From: Pseudomonas sp. StFLB209
Lineage (GTDB): Bacteria > Pseudomonadota > Gammaproteobacteria > Pseudomonadales > Pseudomonadaceae
Direction: 5' to 3'
NCBI RefSeq assembly: GCF_000829415.1
Contig: NZ_AP014637.1
Span: forward strand, 2,368,001 to 2,432,000
Length of the DNA: 64,000 bases
A model generated the notes under the pieces. It was given only the letters and a program-made list of their open reading frames with translations, had not been told where the DNA came from and ran no database searches. The first letter of the stretch is position 1; each line of letters opens with the position of its first letter. Below, one piece after another: positions 25,676 to 35,807 of this stretch. Made by a program: the position numbers and the translations under genes.

Positions 25676-27370
25676 TCAATCAAAGACCCTCGCAGCCCCC
25701 ACGCCACGTGGGTCACTGGCCGCCTCAACGCTGCGTTTTTGCTTGTCCCACAACAGCACCTGCTGGTTGCCGAAGGTGTCGGCGGTCTGCTTGAGGCTGT
25801 AGCCGCGGCTCTTTAGCTGTGCCTGGATCTGCGCGCTCAGCGCTCCCGGTTCGAATTCCACCACGTCCGGCAGATATTGGTGGTGATAGCGGGGCTGTGC
25901 TGGCCAGGCCGGGACTGGCTGGCCGTCCAGGTACTGCAGCATGGCCAGCAGTACCATGCTCGGAATACGGCTGCCACCCGGTGTGCCGAACGCAGTGAAG
26001 GCCTGGGGGCTTTCGATGAAGCTGGGGCTCATGCTCGACAATGGTCGCTTGCCCGCCGCAATCGAATTGGCCTGGCTGCCCGCCAGCCCGTAAGCATTAC
26101 TGCCTTGCGGGTCGGCGGCAAAGTCATCCATCTCGTCGTTGAGCACCACACCGGTGCCGGGCACGCTAAAGGCTGCGCCGAATGGCAGATTGATCGACAG
26201 AGTCGCCGACACCGCATTGCCGGCGCGGTCGAGCACGGCGAAATGGGTGGTGTGATCGCCTTCGCGCCAGGCGGGCGAGGGCGGTAACTCGGCACTTGGG
26301 GTCGCATGCTGTGGATCGATGCTGGCGGCCAGGGTTTTCAGGTACTGACGGTCCAGCAACTGCGGGATCGGATTGCTGACGAAATCCGGGTCGCCCAACT
26401 GGCCATGGTCACGGTAGGCGCGGCGCAGCACCTCCAGCACGTAATGGATGCGCTGGCTGCCCTGGGCTTCACTCCATGGCAGGTGTTCAAGCATGGTCAG
26501 GCTCTGGGCCAGCGCCACGCCGCCGGCGGAGGGCGGCGGGGCGCTGATCAACTCGCGTTGTTGTGCCAGTGGCCAGCGCAGCGGCTGGCGAGTGGCGACC
26601 TGGTATTGCTGCAAGTCCTGATGGGTCCAGATACCGCCTGCAGCCTGGACACCGGCGATCAACTGGTGCGCGGTCTCACCGCCATAAAAACCTTCGCGGC
26701 CATCGCGGCCCAGGCGCTCCAGGGTCACGGCCAGTTCCGGTTGGCGGATCAGGGTGCCGATACTTGGGATATCACCGTTGTCGAGAAACAGCCGTGCGCT
26801 TTCCGGGTCGTCGCGCAAGGCTGACAGGCGCATGCGGGCGCGCTTCTGGTAGATGGGGTCTACTGCAAAACCGCTGTTGGCCAAGGCGATGGCCGGTGCC
26901 AATGAGGTCTTGAGCGGCAACTGGCCATAGTGCTCGGCCAGTTCCACCAGTGCAGCGGGCAAACCCGGAATCGCAGCGGCCAGTGCACCGTTGAGCGACA
27001 GCTGGGCCTGCACCTTGCCGTCGCGCTGATACAGATCGTAAGTGGCTTGGAGTGGCGCCTTTTCCCGTGCATCGATAAACCGATACTGCGGCTGATCACC
27101 CCCCTCGCGCAGCAGGAAGAAGCCGCCGCCGCCAAGACCGGAGCCATACGGCTCGACGACCGCCAGGGCGGCACTGACTGCCACGGCGGCATCGAAGGCA
27201 TTGCCGCCTGCCGCCAGAATTCGCTGACCGGCCTCGGTCGCTTGGGCGTGAGGGCTGGCGATGGCCGCCTGGTCTGGCAGCGGCGCGGCCTGAGCCAGTG
27301 GCGCAAGCAGAACGCAGAACGCGAACAGAGCGCCGAACAGGCCGGAACGTCTTCGATCAGGATTCAACAA
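25676..27370 (-). CDS. ggt: Gamma-glutamyltransferase (GGT), periplasmic
   Basis: About 564 residues. Cleaves or transfers the gamma-glutamyl group of glutathione and related compounds. A signal peptide (hydrophobic LFGALFAFCVLLAPLAQA) is followed by the GGT large subunit with ATEAGQRILAAGGNAFDAAVA and the oxyanion-type glycine run GSGLGGGGFFLL. The self-cleavage point and nucleophile are the first Thr of DHTTHFAVLD, followed by INLPFGAAFSVPGTGVVLNDEMDDF and GGSRIPSM. There is no ATG at the start; a TTG 6-8 bases after AAGGAA is the best start, and another TTG at 27391 is possible. The neighbour at 27398 is a ferredoxin gene on the same strand. Confidence 0.85.
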   Translation of the reverse strand: MLNPDRRRSGLFGALFAFCVLLAPLAQAAPLPDQAAIASPHAQATEAGQRILAAGGNAFDAAVAVSAALAVVEPYGSGLGGGGFFLLREGGDQPQYRFIDAREKAPLQATYDLYQRDGKVQAQLSLNGALAAAIPGLPAALVELAEHYGQLPLKTSLAPAIALANSGFAVDPIYQKRARMRLSALRDDPESARLFLDNGDIPSIGTLIRQPELAVTLERLGRDGREGFYGGETAHQLIAGVQAAGGIWTHQDLQQYQVATRQPLRWPLAQQRELISAPPPSAGGVALAQSLTMLEHLPWSEAQGSQRIHYVLEVLRRAYRDHGQLGDPDFVSNPIPQLLDRQYLKTLAASIDPQHATPSAELPPSPAWREGDHTTHFAVLDRAGNAVSATLSINLPFGAAFSVPGTGVVLNDEMDDFAADPQGSNAYGLAGSQANSIAAGKRPLSSMSPSFIESPQAFTAFGTPGGSRIPSMVLLAMLQYLDGQPVPAWPAQPRYHHQYLPDVVEFEPGALSAQIQAQLKSRGYSLKQTADTFGNQQVLLWDKQKRSVEAASDPRGVGAARVFD

Positions 27371-27397
27371 CAGGCATTCCTTGCCAAGCAATGATGG

Positions 27398-27714
<317 letters not shown>

Positions 27715-27781
27715 AGGCTCCAGGATGCACCTTGAGGTTTCTAGGGTTATTACCTGAAAGTGCTGCAGCAGGCTGTCGCTT

Positions 27782-28276
<495 letters not shown>

Positions 28277-28403
28277 TCAGGAGTCCGTTGAGGGACTGGG
28301 ATGGTATCGCAGCCGCGCCCATCGGGCCAAGCGGCAGCCTTGCGACATCAGTCGTAAAGGGCCGATTATCGGACATTGGCGCCGATCGGCCAACGTTGCG
28401 CTG

Positions 28404-29804
28404 TCAGCGAATAAACAGCCACTGGATCAGCCGCTGCAGGGTTTTGCCGTACGGCGGGTAAATGAGCCGTGTGGTGTTCAGGCGCGGCTTGATCAGCACG
28501 CTCTTGGCTTTGCTGAAGGTCAGAAAACCTTCGCGGCCATGGTAATGGCCCATCCCCGAAGGGCCGATGCCGCCGAACGGCAGGTCGTCCACCGCGACAT
28601 GTTGCAAGGTGTCGTTGATGCACACCCCGCCTGAGTGGGTGCGCTCCAGCACCTGTCGCTGCTCGTGTTTGTCGTAGCCAAAGAAATACAGGGCCAGTGG
28701 CCGTGGGCGCTGGTTGATCCAGCCCAGCGCCTGTTCCAGGGTGTCGTAAGGCAATACCGGCAACAGCGGCCCGAAGATCTCTTCCTGCATTACCTGCATG
28801 CTGTCGTCGACATCCAGCAGCAGTGTCAACGGCATTTGGCCGTCCTGACCCTGCGGTTGCAGGACGATTGCCTGGGCGCCTTTGCCGATGGCGTCATCCA
28901 CATAATGCTGCAGGCGACGGCGCTGGCGTTGATTGATGATGTGCGTGCTGTCGCGGTTGCGGGTCGGCTCCGGGTAGAAGCCTTGGACTGTGTGGCGCAA
29001 GGCTTCGACCAGGCCGTCGAGGCGTTCCCGGGGCACCAGCACGTAATCCGGGGCCACACAGGTTTGCCCGGCGTTGAGGGTCTTGCCGAAGGCCAGCCGT
29101 TGCGCGGCATCCGCTAGCGGCACGTCACGAGACACAATGGCCGGCGACTTGCCGCCCAGTTCCAGGGTCACCGGGGTCAGGTGCTCGGCAGCGGCCCGCA
29201 TCACCTGCTTGCCTATGCCGGTTGCGCCGGTGAATAGCAAGTGGTCGAACGGCAGTCGGGAAAACGCCATGCCGACCTCGACTTCACCCAGCACCACGCA
29301 CACCAGGTCTTGCGGGAAAATCTGCGCCAGCATCTGCTTGAGCAACTGACCGGTGGCGGGGGTCGACTCGCTGAGTTTGAGCATCACCCGGTTGCCGGCT
29401 GCCAGGGCTCCGGTCAGCGGGCCGATAGCCAGAAACAACGGGTAGTTCCACGGCACGATGATGCCAACCACCCCCAGCGGCTGGTACATGACCTTCGCCG
29501 ATGCCGGCTGGAAGGCCAGCCCGACGTGGCGTCGCGAGGGTTTCATCCAGCCCTTCAGGCGCCGCCTTGCATCGCGGATGCCCATCAGGCTGGGCAGCAG
29601 TTCGGCCAGCAGGGTTTCATCGGCACTGCGATGGCCGAAATCCGTACTGATTGCCGTCACCAGTGCCTGGCGCTGCGCCTTGAGCTGCTGCGCCAACTCA
29701 CGCAACCACGCCTGGCGCTGCGCAACTGATGGCATCGGGTTGGCCGCAAAGGCCTGGCGCTGGAGAGAAAAGGCGGCGTCCAGCCGTTGCTGCGTGTCGC
29801 TCAT
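28404..29804 (-). CDS. Aldehyde dehydrogenase, coniferyl-aldehyde-dehydrogenase type
   Basis: 466 residues. NAD(P)-dependent oxidation of an aldehyde. Signatures: GIIVPWNYPLFLAIGPLTGAL, LFTGATGIGKQVM (cofactor loop), VTLELGGKSPAIV with the general base Glu, and KTLNAGQTCVAPDYVLVP with the catalytic Cys. The C-terminal HVAVDDLPFGGIGPSGMGHYHG and FLTFSKAKSV are as in the CalB/ALDH3-like group. The name is by similarity; the natural substrate may be a fatty or aromatic aldehyde. No TetR-type regulator or oxidoreductase adjoins it here. It is convergent with nothing: the next gene upstream is divergent. Confidence 0.8.
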   Translation of the reverse strand: MSDTQQRLDAAFSLQRQAFAANPMPSVAQRQAWLRELAQQLKAQRQALVTAISTDFGHRSADETLLAELLPSLMGIRDARRRLKGWMKPSRRHVGLAFQPASAKVMYQPLGVVGIIVPWNYPLFLAIGPLTGALAAGNRVMLKLSESTPATGQLLKQMLAQIFPQDLVCVVLGEVEVGMAFSRLPFDHLLFTGATGIGKQVMRAAAEHLTPVTLELGGKSPAIVSRDVPLADAAQRLAFGKTLNAGQTCVAPDYVLVPRERLDGLVEALRHTVQGFYPEPTRNRDSTHIINQRQRRRLQHYVDDAIGKGAQAIVLQPQGQDGQMPLTLLLDVDDSMQVMQEEIFGPLLPVLPYDTLEQALGWINQRPRPLALYFFGYDKHEQRQVLERTHSGGVCINDTLQHVAVDDLPFGGIGPSGMGHYHGREGFLTFSKAKSVLIKPRLNTTRLIYPPYGKTLQRLIQWLFIR

Positions 29805-29971
29805 GGCAGATCCTTGGGGTATGAACCGGGGCCACTCTACAATGCCTGCCGATCAACTGCATAAGCGGCATGTCTACCAAAGGCCAGTCGACGGCGTGCC
29901 TGCTCACGGCCTATGCTCGACAAATAGATGTCGCCTGATTATTCGATTGTCTGTCTGCAGGAGTTCGTTTT

Positions 29972-30826
29972 ATGCCTCTCGCGCAACTGATCAGCCCCCG
30001 GGAACTGGCCGCCAGGCTGGAGGAGCCAGGGCTGGTGATTCTCGATTGCCGTTTTGCTCTGGAAGATGCCGACTACGGGCAGCGCAGCTATGCCCAGGGC
30101 CATATCGAGCGCTCTTGGTTCGCCGATCTGGAGCGCGACCTCAGTGGCCCGGTGAGCAAGGGCAAGACCGGCCGTCATCCACTGCCCGAGCCCCGCGCAC
30201 TGGTCGAGCGGTTGCGCAGTTGGGGCATCAACAACGACAGCACGGTGGTGCTTTACGATGACGGCCCCGGCGCTTTTGCCGCCAGAGCCTGGTGGCTGCT
30301 GGCCTGGCTGGGCAAGCGCGACGGCGTGTATTTGCTCGATGGTGGCCTCAAGACCTGGCATGCGGCAGGCCTGCCACTGAGCCTTGATCCGGCCGGTAAC
30401 GAGCCAGGTCATTTCAATGGCGAACCGGACAATTCACTGGTGTTGAGCGCCGAACGCCTGCAAAAGCGTCTCGGGCGGCCAACCCTGAGCCTGATCGATG
30501 CACGTGCTGAACCGCGCTTTCGTGGTGAAGTCGAGCCGATTGATCCGGTGGCAGGGCACATCCCCGGCGCGCAATGCCTGGCGTTTACCGAGAACCTTGG
30601 CGCCGATGGCTGCTTTTTGCCGGCCGAAAAGCTGCGCGAGCGCTTTGCCGCCGCCCTGCAGGACCGCCCTCCCAGCGAGCTGGTGGCCTACTGCGGCTCA
30701 GGCGTGACGGCCTGTCATAACCTGTTTGCCATGGCGCTGGCCGGTTACCCGTTGGGCGCCCTGTATGCCGGCTCGTGGAGTGAGTGGATTACCGACCCCA
30801 AGCGCGAAATCGCCACCGGCGGCTGA
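29972..30826 (+). CDS. Sulfurtransferase, 3-mercaptopyruvate type (SseA-like)
   Basis: 284 residues: two rhodanese domains. The N-terminal one (about 1-140) is inactive and carries DCRFALEDADYGQRSYAQGHI and LYDDGPGAFAARAWWLL; the C-terminal one (about 155-280) has the active loop AYCGSGVTACHN. The CGSGVTA loop is typical of 3-mercaptopyruvate sulfurtransferases, whereas thiosulfate sulfurtransferases have CRKGVTA. SIDARAEPRFRGEVEPIDP and VAGHIPGAQCL are also as in SseA. Cytoplasmic; no signal peptide. It is monocistronic and convergent with the YheT-type hydrolase gene, 18 bases away. Confidence 0.85.
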   Translation: MPLAQLISPRELAARLEEPGLVILDCRFALEDADYGQRSYAQGHIERSWFADLERDLSGPVSKGKTGRHPLPEPRALVERLRSWGINNDSTVVLYDDGPGAFAARAWWLLAWLGKRDGVYLLDGGLKTWHAAGLPLSLDPAGNEPGHFNGEPDNSLVLSAERLQKRLGRPTLSLIDARAEPRFRGEVEPIDPVAGHIPGAQCLAFTENLGADGCFLPAEKLRERFAAALQDRPPSELVAYCGSGVTACHNLFAMALAGYPLGALYAGSWSEWITDPKREIATGG

Positions 30827-30843
30827 GGCCGGGTCAGGCGTTG

Positions 30844-31893
30844 TCAGGTCGCGGGATAGGGATTGTCCCGCTCGTGGGCAATGCCCAGCCACAGTGGGAT
30901 ACGCCGCTCCAGGTAGTATTCGGGGCGGCGCAACGAACCCTCGACAAAGCCCACATGGCCGCCCTTGGCCTGTAGCTCGAATTCGATGCACGAGGCCAGT
31001 TCATCCGGCGCAGGCAGGCTGTGGGCGAACACGAACGGGTCATCGATGGACTGGATGATCAGCGTCGGGGTGCGCACCTGGCCAAGAAAATAGCGGCTTG
31101 AAGCCCGTCGGTAATAGTCCTCGGCGTCGGTAAAACCGTGCAGCGGCGCGGTGACCCGGCCGTCGAAATCCCAGAAGGTGCGCATGTTTTCCAGCGAGCC
31201 GAGCGCGGCCAGTTCGGCCAGCCCTTCGCTGAGCCCCTCGTGTTGAAAGCGGCGCTGTTTGTCACGGATGTAGCCGAGCATTTCGCGCATGAAGTGGCGT
31301 TGATAGATACGCGAAAACCCCTGGCCGATACGGTTGGCGCATTGATCCAGACGAAACGGCACCGAGACGGCCACCGCACCGAGCAACTGGCTGTGTTCGC
31401 CGGACTCGCCCAGGTACTTGAGCAGTACATTACCGCCCAGCGAGTAACCCACCGCATACAACGGTGCCAGTGGTCGCAAGGCGCGCAAGTGGGCGACCAC
31501 TGCGGCCAGGTCCTCACTGGCCCCGGAATGATAGCTGCGTGAGCGCAGGTTCGGCTCACCGGAGCAGCCGCGCCAGTTCAGCGCCACGCTGGCCCAGCCC
31601 TGCGCTTGCATGGCCCGTTGCAGGCCCACCACATAAGGCGAGTTCGACGAGCCGGTCAGGCCGTGCAGGACCAGCACCAGCGGTGCATCCGGGCAATGCG
31701 GGCCGTTCCAGTCCAGGTCGAGAAAATCACCGTCATCCAGCCACATGCGCTCGCGCCTTCGCTCAATCGGCAAGCCGCGCCGCAACAGCGGACCCCAGAG
31801 GGTTTGCAGATGCGGGTTACCCAGCCCGATGGCCGGGGCAAAGGGGCTGACATGGGCAGGATGAAACGAAGGTGCAGGCATGGCGGCAGTCAT
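30844..31893 (-). CDS. Alpha/beta hydrolase of the YheT family
   Basis: 349 residues. Signatures: PFAPAIGLGNPHLQTLWGPL (the N-terminal YheT mark), VLVLHGLTGSSNSPYVVGL (oxyanion loop), the nucleophile elbow YAVGYSLGGNVLLKYLGE with the Ser about 145, and the late IIQSIDDPFV and AKGGHVGFVEG, with Asp and His of the triad. Esterase activity is expected; the physiological substrate is unknown. Just upstream is rsmD on the same strand, about 100 bases away. Confidence 0.85.
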   Translation of the reverse strand: MTAAMPAPSFHPAHVSPFAPAIGLGNPHLQTLWGPLLRRGLPIERRRERMWLDDGDFLDLDWNGPHCPDAPLVLVLHGLTGSSNSPYVVGLQRAMQAQGWASVALNWRGCSGEPNLRSRSYHSGASEDLAAVVAHLRALRPLAPLYAVGYSLGGNVLLKYLGESGEHSQLLGAVAVSVPFRLDQCANRIGQGFSRIYQRHFMREMLGYIRDKQRRFQHEGLSEGLAELAALGSLENMRTFWDFDGRVTAPLHGFTDAEDYYRRASSRYFLGQVRTPTLIIQSIDDPFVFAHSLPAPDELASCIEFELQAKGGHVGFVEGSLRRPEYYLERRIPLWLGIAHERDNPYPAT

Positions 31894-31994
31894 CGTTAAG
31901 CTGGCGGGTCAGCGCCTACGTTGCCACTAAGTGGTGCGCGATGTAAGGGGGGCAGGGCCAGCGGCCCGCCCCGCGATACCGTCGTAGCAGCCTG

Positions 31995-32579
31995 TTAACC
32001 GCGTTGCCAGAGCGCGTAATAGACCTGACCGGCCTTTTTCTCACGGTGCAGACGCCAGTTGCCTGGCAGCCCGGTGGTCGAAGGTGGTGTCTCGCTTTCG
32101 GTGTAGATCCACGCCCGTTCGCTCAGCCAGGCGTTGTTTTCCAGCAGGGTGCAGGCGTTGGCCAGCAGCTCCTGATGAAACGGCGGGTCGAGAAACACCA
32201 CGTCGAAGGTTTCTGCGGGGCAGGTCTCCAGGTGGCGCAGGGCATCACTTTGCTGAACCTGGCCGTTCTCGCATTTGAGCAGCGCCAGGTTCTGCCGCAG
32301 GCTGGCGATGGCCGCCGGGTTGGTGTCCAGCGCCAGCCCTGCCTTGGCACCGCGCGATAGCGCCTCGAAGTACAGCGCGCCGCTGCCACTGAACAGGTCC
32401 AGCACCCGCGCGCCGATGATGTATGGCGCCAGCCAGTTGAACAGCGTTTCACGCACCCGGTCAGGGGTCGGGCGCAGGCCGGGACCGTCGGGGAAGCTCA
32501 GTTTGCGGCTGCCCCATTCGCCACCGATGATGCGCAGTTGACCCTGGCCGTTATGCGCTTTTGCTCGTGGATTGGCCAT
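31995..32579 (-). CDS. rsmD: 16S rRNA (guanine966-N2)-methyltransferase RsmD
   Basis: 194 residues. Methylates G966 in the small subunit. LRIIGGEWGSRKLSFPDGPG and RPTPDRVRETLFNWL form the N-terminal mark, VLDLFSGSGALYFEALSRGA is motif I, and VVFLDPPFH is motif IV (DPPF). The ATG is at 32579 and shares one base with the stop of the upstream M16 peptidase gene (TGATG), so translation is coupled; GGAG lies 5 bases upstream of it. An alternative TTG at 32582 is less likely. Confidence 0.95.
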   Translation of the reverse strand: MANPRAKAHNGQGQLRIIGGEWGSRKLSFPDGPGLRPTPDRVRETLFNWLAPYIIGARVLDLFSGSGALYFEALSRGAKAGLALDTNPAAIASLRQNLALLKCENGQVQQSDALRHLETCPAETFDVVFLDPPFHQELLANACTLLENNAWLSERAWIYTESETPPSTTGLPGNWRLHREKKAGQVYYALWQRG

Positions 32580-34066
32580 CAATGCTCCGGAACGCCGACA
32601 GGTTGCCGGGCAGGTTTGTCAGTGGGGGGTGGCAGCGGTTTTTGCTCCACGGTCGGGCCAACGGTAACGATGACCATCTGGTCGGCGCTGAGGTGTTTGT
32701 TCATCGCGGCCTTGACCTGCTCGACCGTCACCGCCTGGGCTTCGGTCAGGTAGTCTTCCAGGAAGGTCAGCGGCAAATCATAGAAGCCAATCGCGCCCAA
32801 CTGCGCGGCAATCGATGAGTTGCTGGCCGCCGACAGCGGGAAGCTGCCCGACAGTTCGCGTTTCACGTCGTCGATTTCTTTCTGGGTCGGGCCTTTGTCG
32901 AGGAACTCGCGCACCTGATCCTGGACCAGCTTGAGCGTGTTTTCGCTCAGTTCGGCGCGGGTTTGCAGGCCGATGGTGAACGGACCGGGCACGCGCATGC
33001 CGGTGAAGCCGGACGACACACCGTAAGTCAGGCCGCGCTTTTCGCGCACTTCGGTCATCAGGCGGCTGCCGAAGCCACCGCCGCCCAGTACCGAGTTGCC
33101 GACCATCAGTGCGGCGTAGTCCGGGTCGTTGCGGCTGATGCCCAGTTGCGCCAGCAGCAGGTGGGTCTGGTTGGACGGGAACTCGATATGCGTCACGCCG
33201 GCCTTGGGTTCGGCAGGCTCCGGCATTTTCGCCAGGGCCGGGCCTTTGGGCAGCGAGGCAGAGACTTGCGCGGCGATGGTCTGAGCCTCGTCGCGCGACA
33301 GGTCGCCAACCAGCGCGATGACCGCATTGCCGGAGGCATAGGCCTTGGCGTGGAAAGCCTTGAGCTGGGCCTGGGTCAGGGCGCCGATGCTTTTCGGGTT
33401 GCCGTCGCTGGGGTGGGCGTACGGATGGTTGCCGTAGAGTTTCTCGAACAGCGCCTTGCTGCCGATCACTCCGGGGTTCTGCTTCTGGTACTCGAAGCTG
33501 GCCAGCATCTGGTTCTTGATCCGCGCCAGCGAGTCGGCCGGGAAGGTAGGCTTGCCAATCACCTCGTTGAACAGCTTCAAGGCAGGTTCGCGTTTGTCCT
33601 GGCCACTGAGGCTACGCAGCGAGACCATGGCCATGTCGCGGTAGGAGCCGTTGCCAAAATCGGCGCCCAGGCCCTCGAAGCCTTGCGCGATGGCGGTGAC
33701 GTCCTTGCCTTTGACGCCTTCGTTGAGCATGGCGTTGGTCATCAGCGCCAGGCCTGGAGCGTTCTGCGGGTCCTGGCTGCTGCCGGCGGCAAAGATCAGG
33801 CGCAGGTCGAACATCGGCAGTTCGCGCGATTCGACGAACAGCACCTTGGCGCCTTCGGCGGTGGTCCAGCTCTGGATGTTCATTTCCCGGCGTGCCGGGG
33901 CTTTGCCGTCCAGCTCTTTGAGCGATTGCAGGTTTTGCCCCAGTGGCGCGTCGCCACGCGGCGCATCAGGGGCTACGGCATTATTGGCAGCAGCGGGCAG
34001 GGCGACCAGCGCACTGAGCGAGGCGGCCAGTAACAGGCCGGGCAGCGAATGTTTGCGCATGATCAT
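32579..34066 (-). CDS. M16 family peptidase-like protein, non-zinc partner subunit
   Basis: 495 residues. Signal peptide (about 1-28, LPGLLLAASLSALVALPAAA). The M16 fold is clear but the zinc-binding HxxEH is missing: at that place the sequence is GLALMTNAMLNEG. It instead keeps the Arg/Tyr pair in EKRGLTYGVSSGFTG that binds substrate in the second half of M16 enzymes. The N-terminal Pro-rich and acidic linker (APDAPRGDAPLG) is not in the catalytic partner. Gene order (catalytic first, this one second, 4-base overlap) and the split of HxxEH and R/Y between two proteins match the two-subunit M16B type. A periplasmic heterodimer is inferred. Confidence 0.85.
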   Translation of the reverse strand: MIMRKHSLPGLLLAASLSALVALPAAANNAVAPDAPRGDAPLGQNLQSLKELDGKAPARREMNIQSWTTAEGAKVLFVESRELPMFDLRLIFAAGSSQDPQNAPGLALMTNAMLNEGVKGKDVTAIAQGFEGLGADFGNGSYRDMAMVSLRSLSGQDKREPALKLFNEVIGKPTFPADSLARIKNQMLASFEYQKQNPGVIGSKALFEKLYGNHPYAHPSDGNPKSIGALTQAQLKAFHAKAYASGNAVIALVGDLSRDEAQTIAAQVSASLPKGPALAKMPEPAEPKAGVTHIEFPSNQTHLLLAQLGISRNDPDYAALMVGNSVLGGGGFGSRLMTEVREKRGLTYGVSSGFTGMRVPGPFTIGLQTRAELSENTLKLVQDQVREFLDKGPTQKEIDDVKRELSGSFPLSAASNSSIAAQLGAIGFYDLPLTFLEDYLTEAQAVTVEQVKAAMNKHLSADQMVIVTVGPTVEQKPLPPPTDKPARQPVGVPEH

Positions 34067-35418
34067 TTGGCCTTCTTCTCCTCAGGCAGCACGTGCGCAA
34101 CGCTGAGGCGCTCACGGGTGAAATAGGTCTTGGCGGCGTTCTGGATGTCGGCCGGGGTCACGCCTTGCAGCGCAGCCAGCTCTTCGTCGATCAACTTCCA
34201 GGACAGGCCGACGGTTTCCAGTTGGCCGATAGTTGTGGCCTGGCTGGTGATCGAGTCGCGCTCATAGACCAGGCCGGCGATGACCTGGGCCCGGACCCGC
34301 TCCAGTTCTTCGCTGGACGGCGCCTTGGTCTTGAGTTCGTCGAGCAGGCGCCAGATACCGGCTTCGGTGTCGGCCAGGGTTTTCTTCTTCTGCACGTTGG
34401 GCGTGGCGCTGATCAGGAACAGGCTGTCACCGCGGGCAAAGGCGTCGTATTGCGACGAAGCACCGGCTACCAGCTCTTCACCACGCTCCAGGCGGGTCGG
34501 AATACGCGCGCTGTAGCCGCCGTCGAGCAAGGCGGCGATCAGGCGCAGGGCATGCACCGAGCGCGGGTCTTCGGCGGTCGACAGGCTCGGCACATTGAAG
34601 CCGTAGATCAGGCTCGGCAACTGGGTCTTCACATGCAGGGTGATCTGCCGCTGGCCAGGCTCGGCCAGTTCCAGCGGTTTCTTGGCAGGCGGCACGTCGC
34701 GGCGCGGGATCGAGCCGAAGAAACGCTCGGCCAGGGCTTTCACTTCATCGGGCTTGACGTCGCCGACCACCACCAGCGTGGCGTTGTTAGGGGTGTACCA
34801 CTGTTGATACCAGTGGCGCAGGTCCTCGACCGTCATGCGATTGAGGTCGGCCATCCAGCCGATGGTCGGGGTGTGATAGCCGCTGGCCGGATAGGCCATG
34901 GCCTTGAAACGCTCATAGGCCTTGCTGACCGGTTTGTCATCGGTACGCAGGCGGCGTTCTTCCTTGATGACCTCTATCTCGCGGCTGAACTCGTCGGCCG
35001 GAATTTTCAGCGTCGCCATGCGATCGGCTTCCAGCTCCAGCGCTACGCTCAGGCGGTCGCGGGCCAGCACCTGGTAATAAGCGGTGTAGTCGTCGCTGGT
35101 GAAGGCGTTCTCTTCGGCCCCCAGATCGCGCAGGATCAGCGAAGCTTCGCCGGGACCGGTCTTGCTGCTGCCCTTGAACATCATGTGTTCAAGAGCGTGA
35201 GACAGCCCGGTGTGGCCGGGGGTCTCGTAGCTGGAGCCGACCTTGTACCAGACCTGGGAGACCACCACCGGTGCGCGGTGGTCTTCACGCACAATGACTT
35301 TCAGGCCGTTGTCGAGGGTGAATTCATGAGTTGGTTGCGGATCGGCTGCCAAGGCAGCCAGCGGCAGGCAGAGAGTGCTGAGCAACAGGCCTGCGGCGCG
35401 GCGGGCTAAAGCGTTCAT
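34063..35418 (-). CDS. M16 family zinc peptidase, catalytic subunit
   Basis: 451 residues. Signal peptide (about 1-24, cleavage after LAALAA). Zinc motif HALEH in GLSHALEHMMFKGSSKTG (about 77-81) with the downstream Glu in GAEENAFTSDDYTAYY (about 150). No complete R/Y pair of the active subunit type is evident in the C-terminal half, which is supplied by the partner gene that overlaps it by 4 bases. Together they would form one closed-chamber peptidase that degrades small peptides in the periplasm, inferred from known M16B heterodimers. It is divergent from ftsY; a 133-bp repeat lies between. Confidence 0.9.
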   Translation of the reverse strand: MNALARRAAGLLLSTLCLPLAALAADPQPTHEFTLDNGLKVIVREDHRAPVVVSQVWYKVGSSYETPGHTGLSHALEHMMFKGSSKTGPGEASLILRDLGAEENAFTSDDYTAYYQVLARDRLSVALELEADRMATLKIPADEFSREIEVIKEERRLRTDDKPVSKAYERFKAMAYPASGYHTPTIGWMADLNRMTVEDLRHWYQQWYTPNNATLVVVGDVKPDEVKALAERFFGSIPRRDVPPAKKPLELAEPGQRQITLHVKTQLPSLIYGFNVPSLSTAEDPRSVHALRLIAALLDGGYSARIPTRLERGEELVAGASSQYDAFARGDSLFLISATPNVQKKKTLADTEAGIWRLLDELKTKAPSSEELERVRAQVIAGLVYERDSITSQATTIGQLETVGLSWKLIDEELAALQGVTPADIQNAAKTYFTRERLSVAHVLPEEKKAK

Positions 35419-35807
35419 TGGTCATTTGAACCTGTAAGACGGGCCGCCAGGACTTAGCGTCTGCGGGCACGGGGGTGTTAGGATACTGATCCGTTTGCGG
35501 CGCGAACAACCCTCAAGGGCCCGCGGCCCATGAAACTTGTTTCAGGCAAGGGTGAATCGGGTGCCGCTTAACGAGGGGGTGTTTATAAAATAGGCGAGCG
35601 AAGGCAAGACAAGGCGAGATTGGCCGAAAAAGCGCAGTGTACATTTTGTACATGAGCTTTTTGAGGTCAATTTCAACGCAGTATTGCCGAGTGCAGCCAT
35701 TTTGTAGACGCACTCTGAACAAGCGGCCCTGATCGCAGTCTGTTGGCATGTCGCCTTTTTTCCGGAACGCCTGTGGGCGTTTCGCTACTTTGAGATAGCC
35801 GTCCTCC
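35419..35807. other. Divergent intergenic region between M16 peptidase and ftsY
   Basis: 389 bases, dominated by the 133-bp hairpin/TIR element. The remainder contains no gene I can support; a short A/T-rich stretch near 35640 belongs to the element's central hairpin. ftsY's own promoter is not evident. Confidence 0.5.
35580..35712 (+). repeat. 133-bp hairpin/TIR element, copy 2
   Basis: Same outline as copies at 20496 and 52827: terminal arms TTTATAAAATAGGCG and GCCATTTTGTAGACGC, then AAGGCAAGACAAGGCGAG, a central hairpin GTGTAC-ATTTT-GTACATGAGC, and TTTCAACGCAGTATTGCC. It lies 96 bases upstream of ftsY. Confidence 0.7.
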
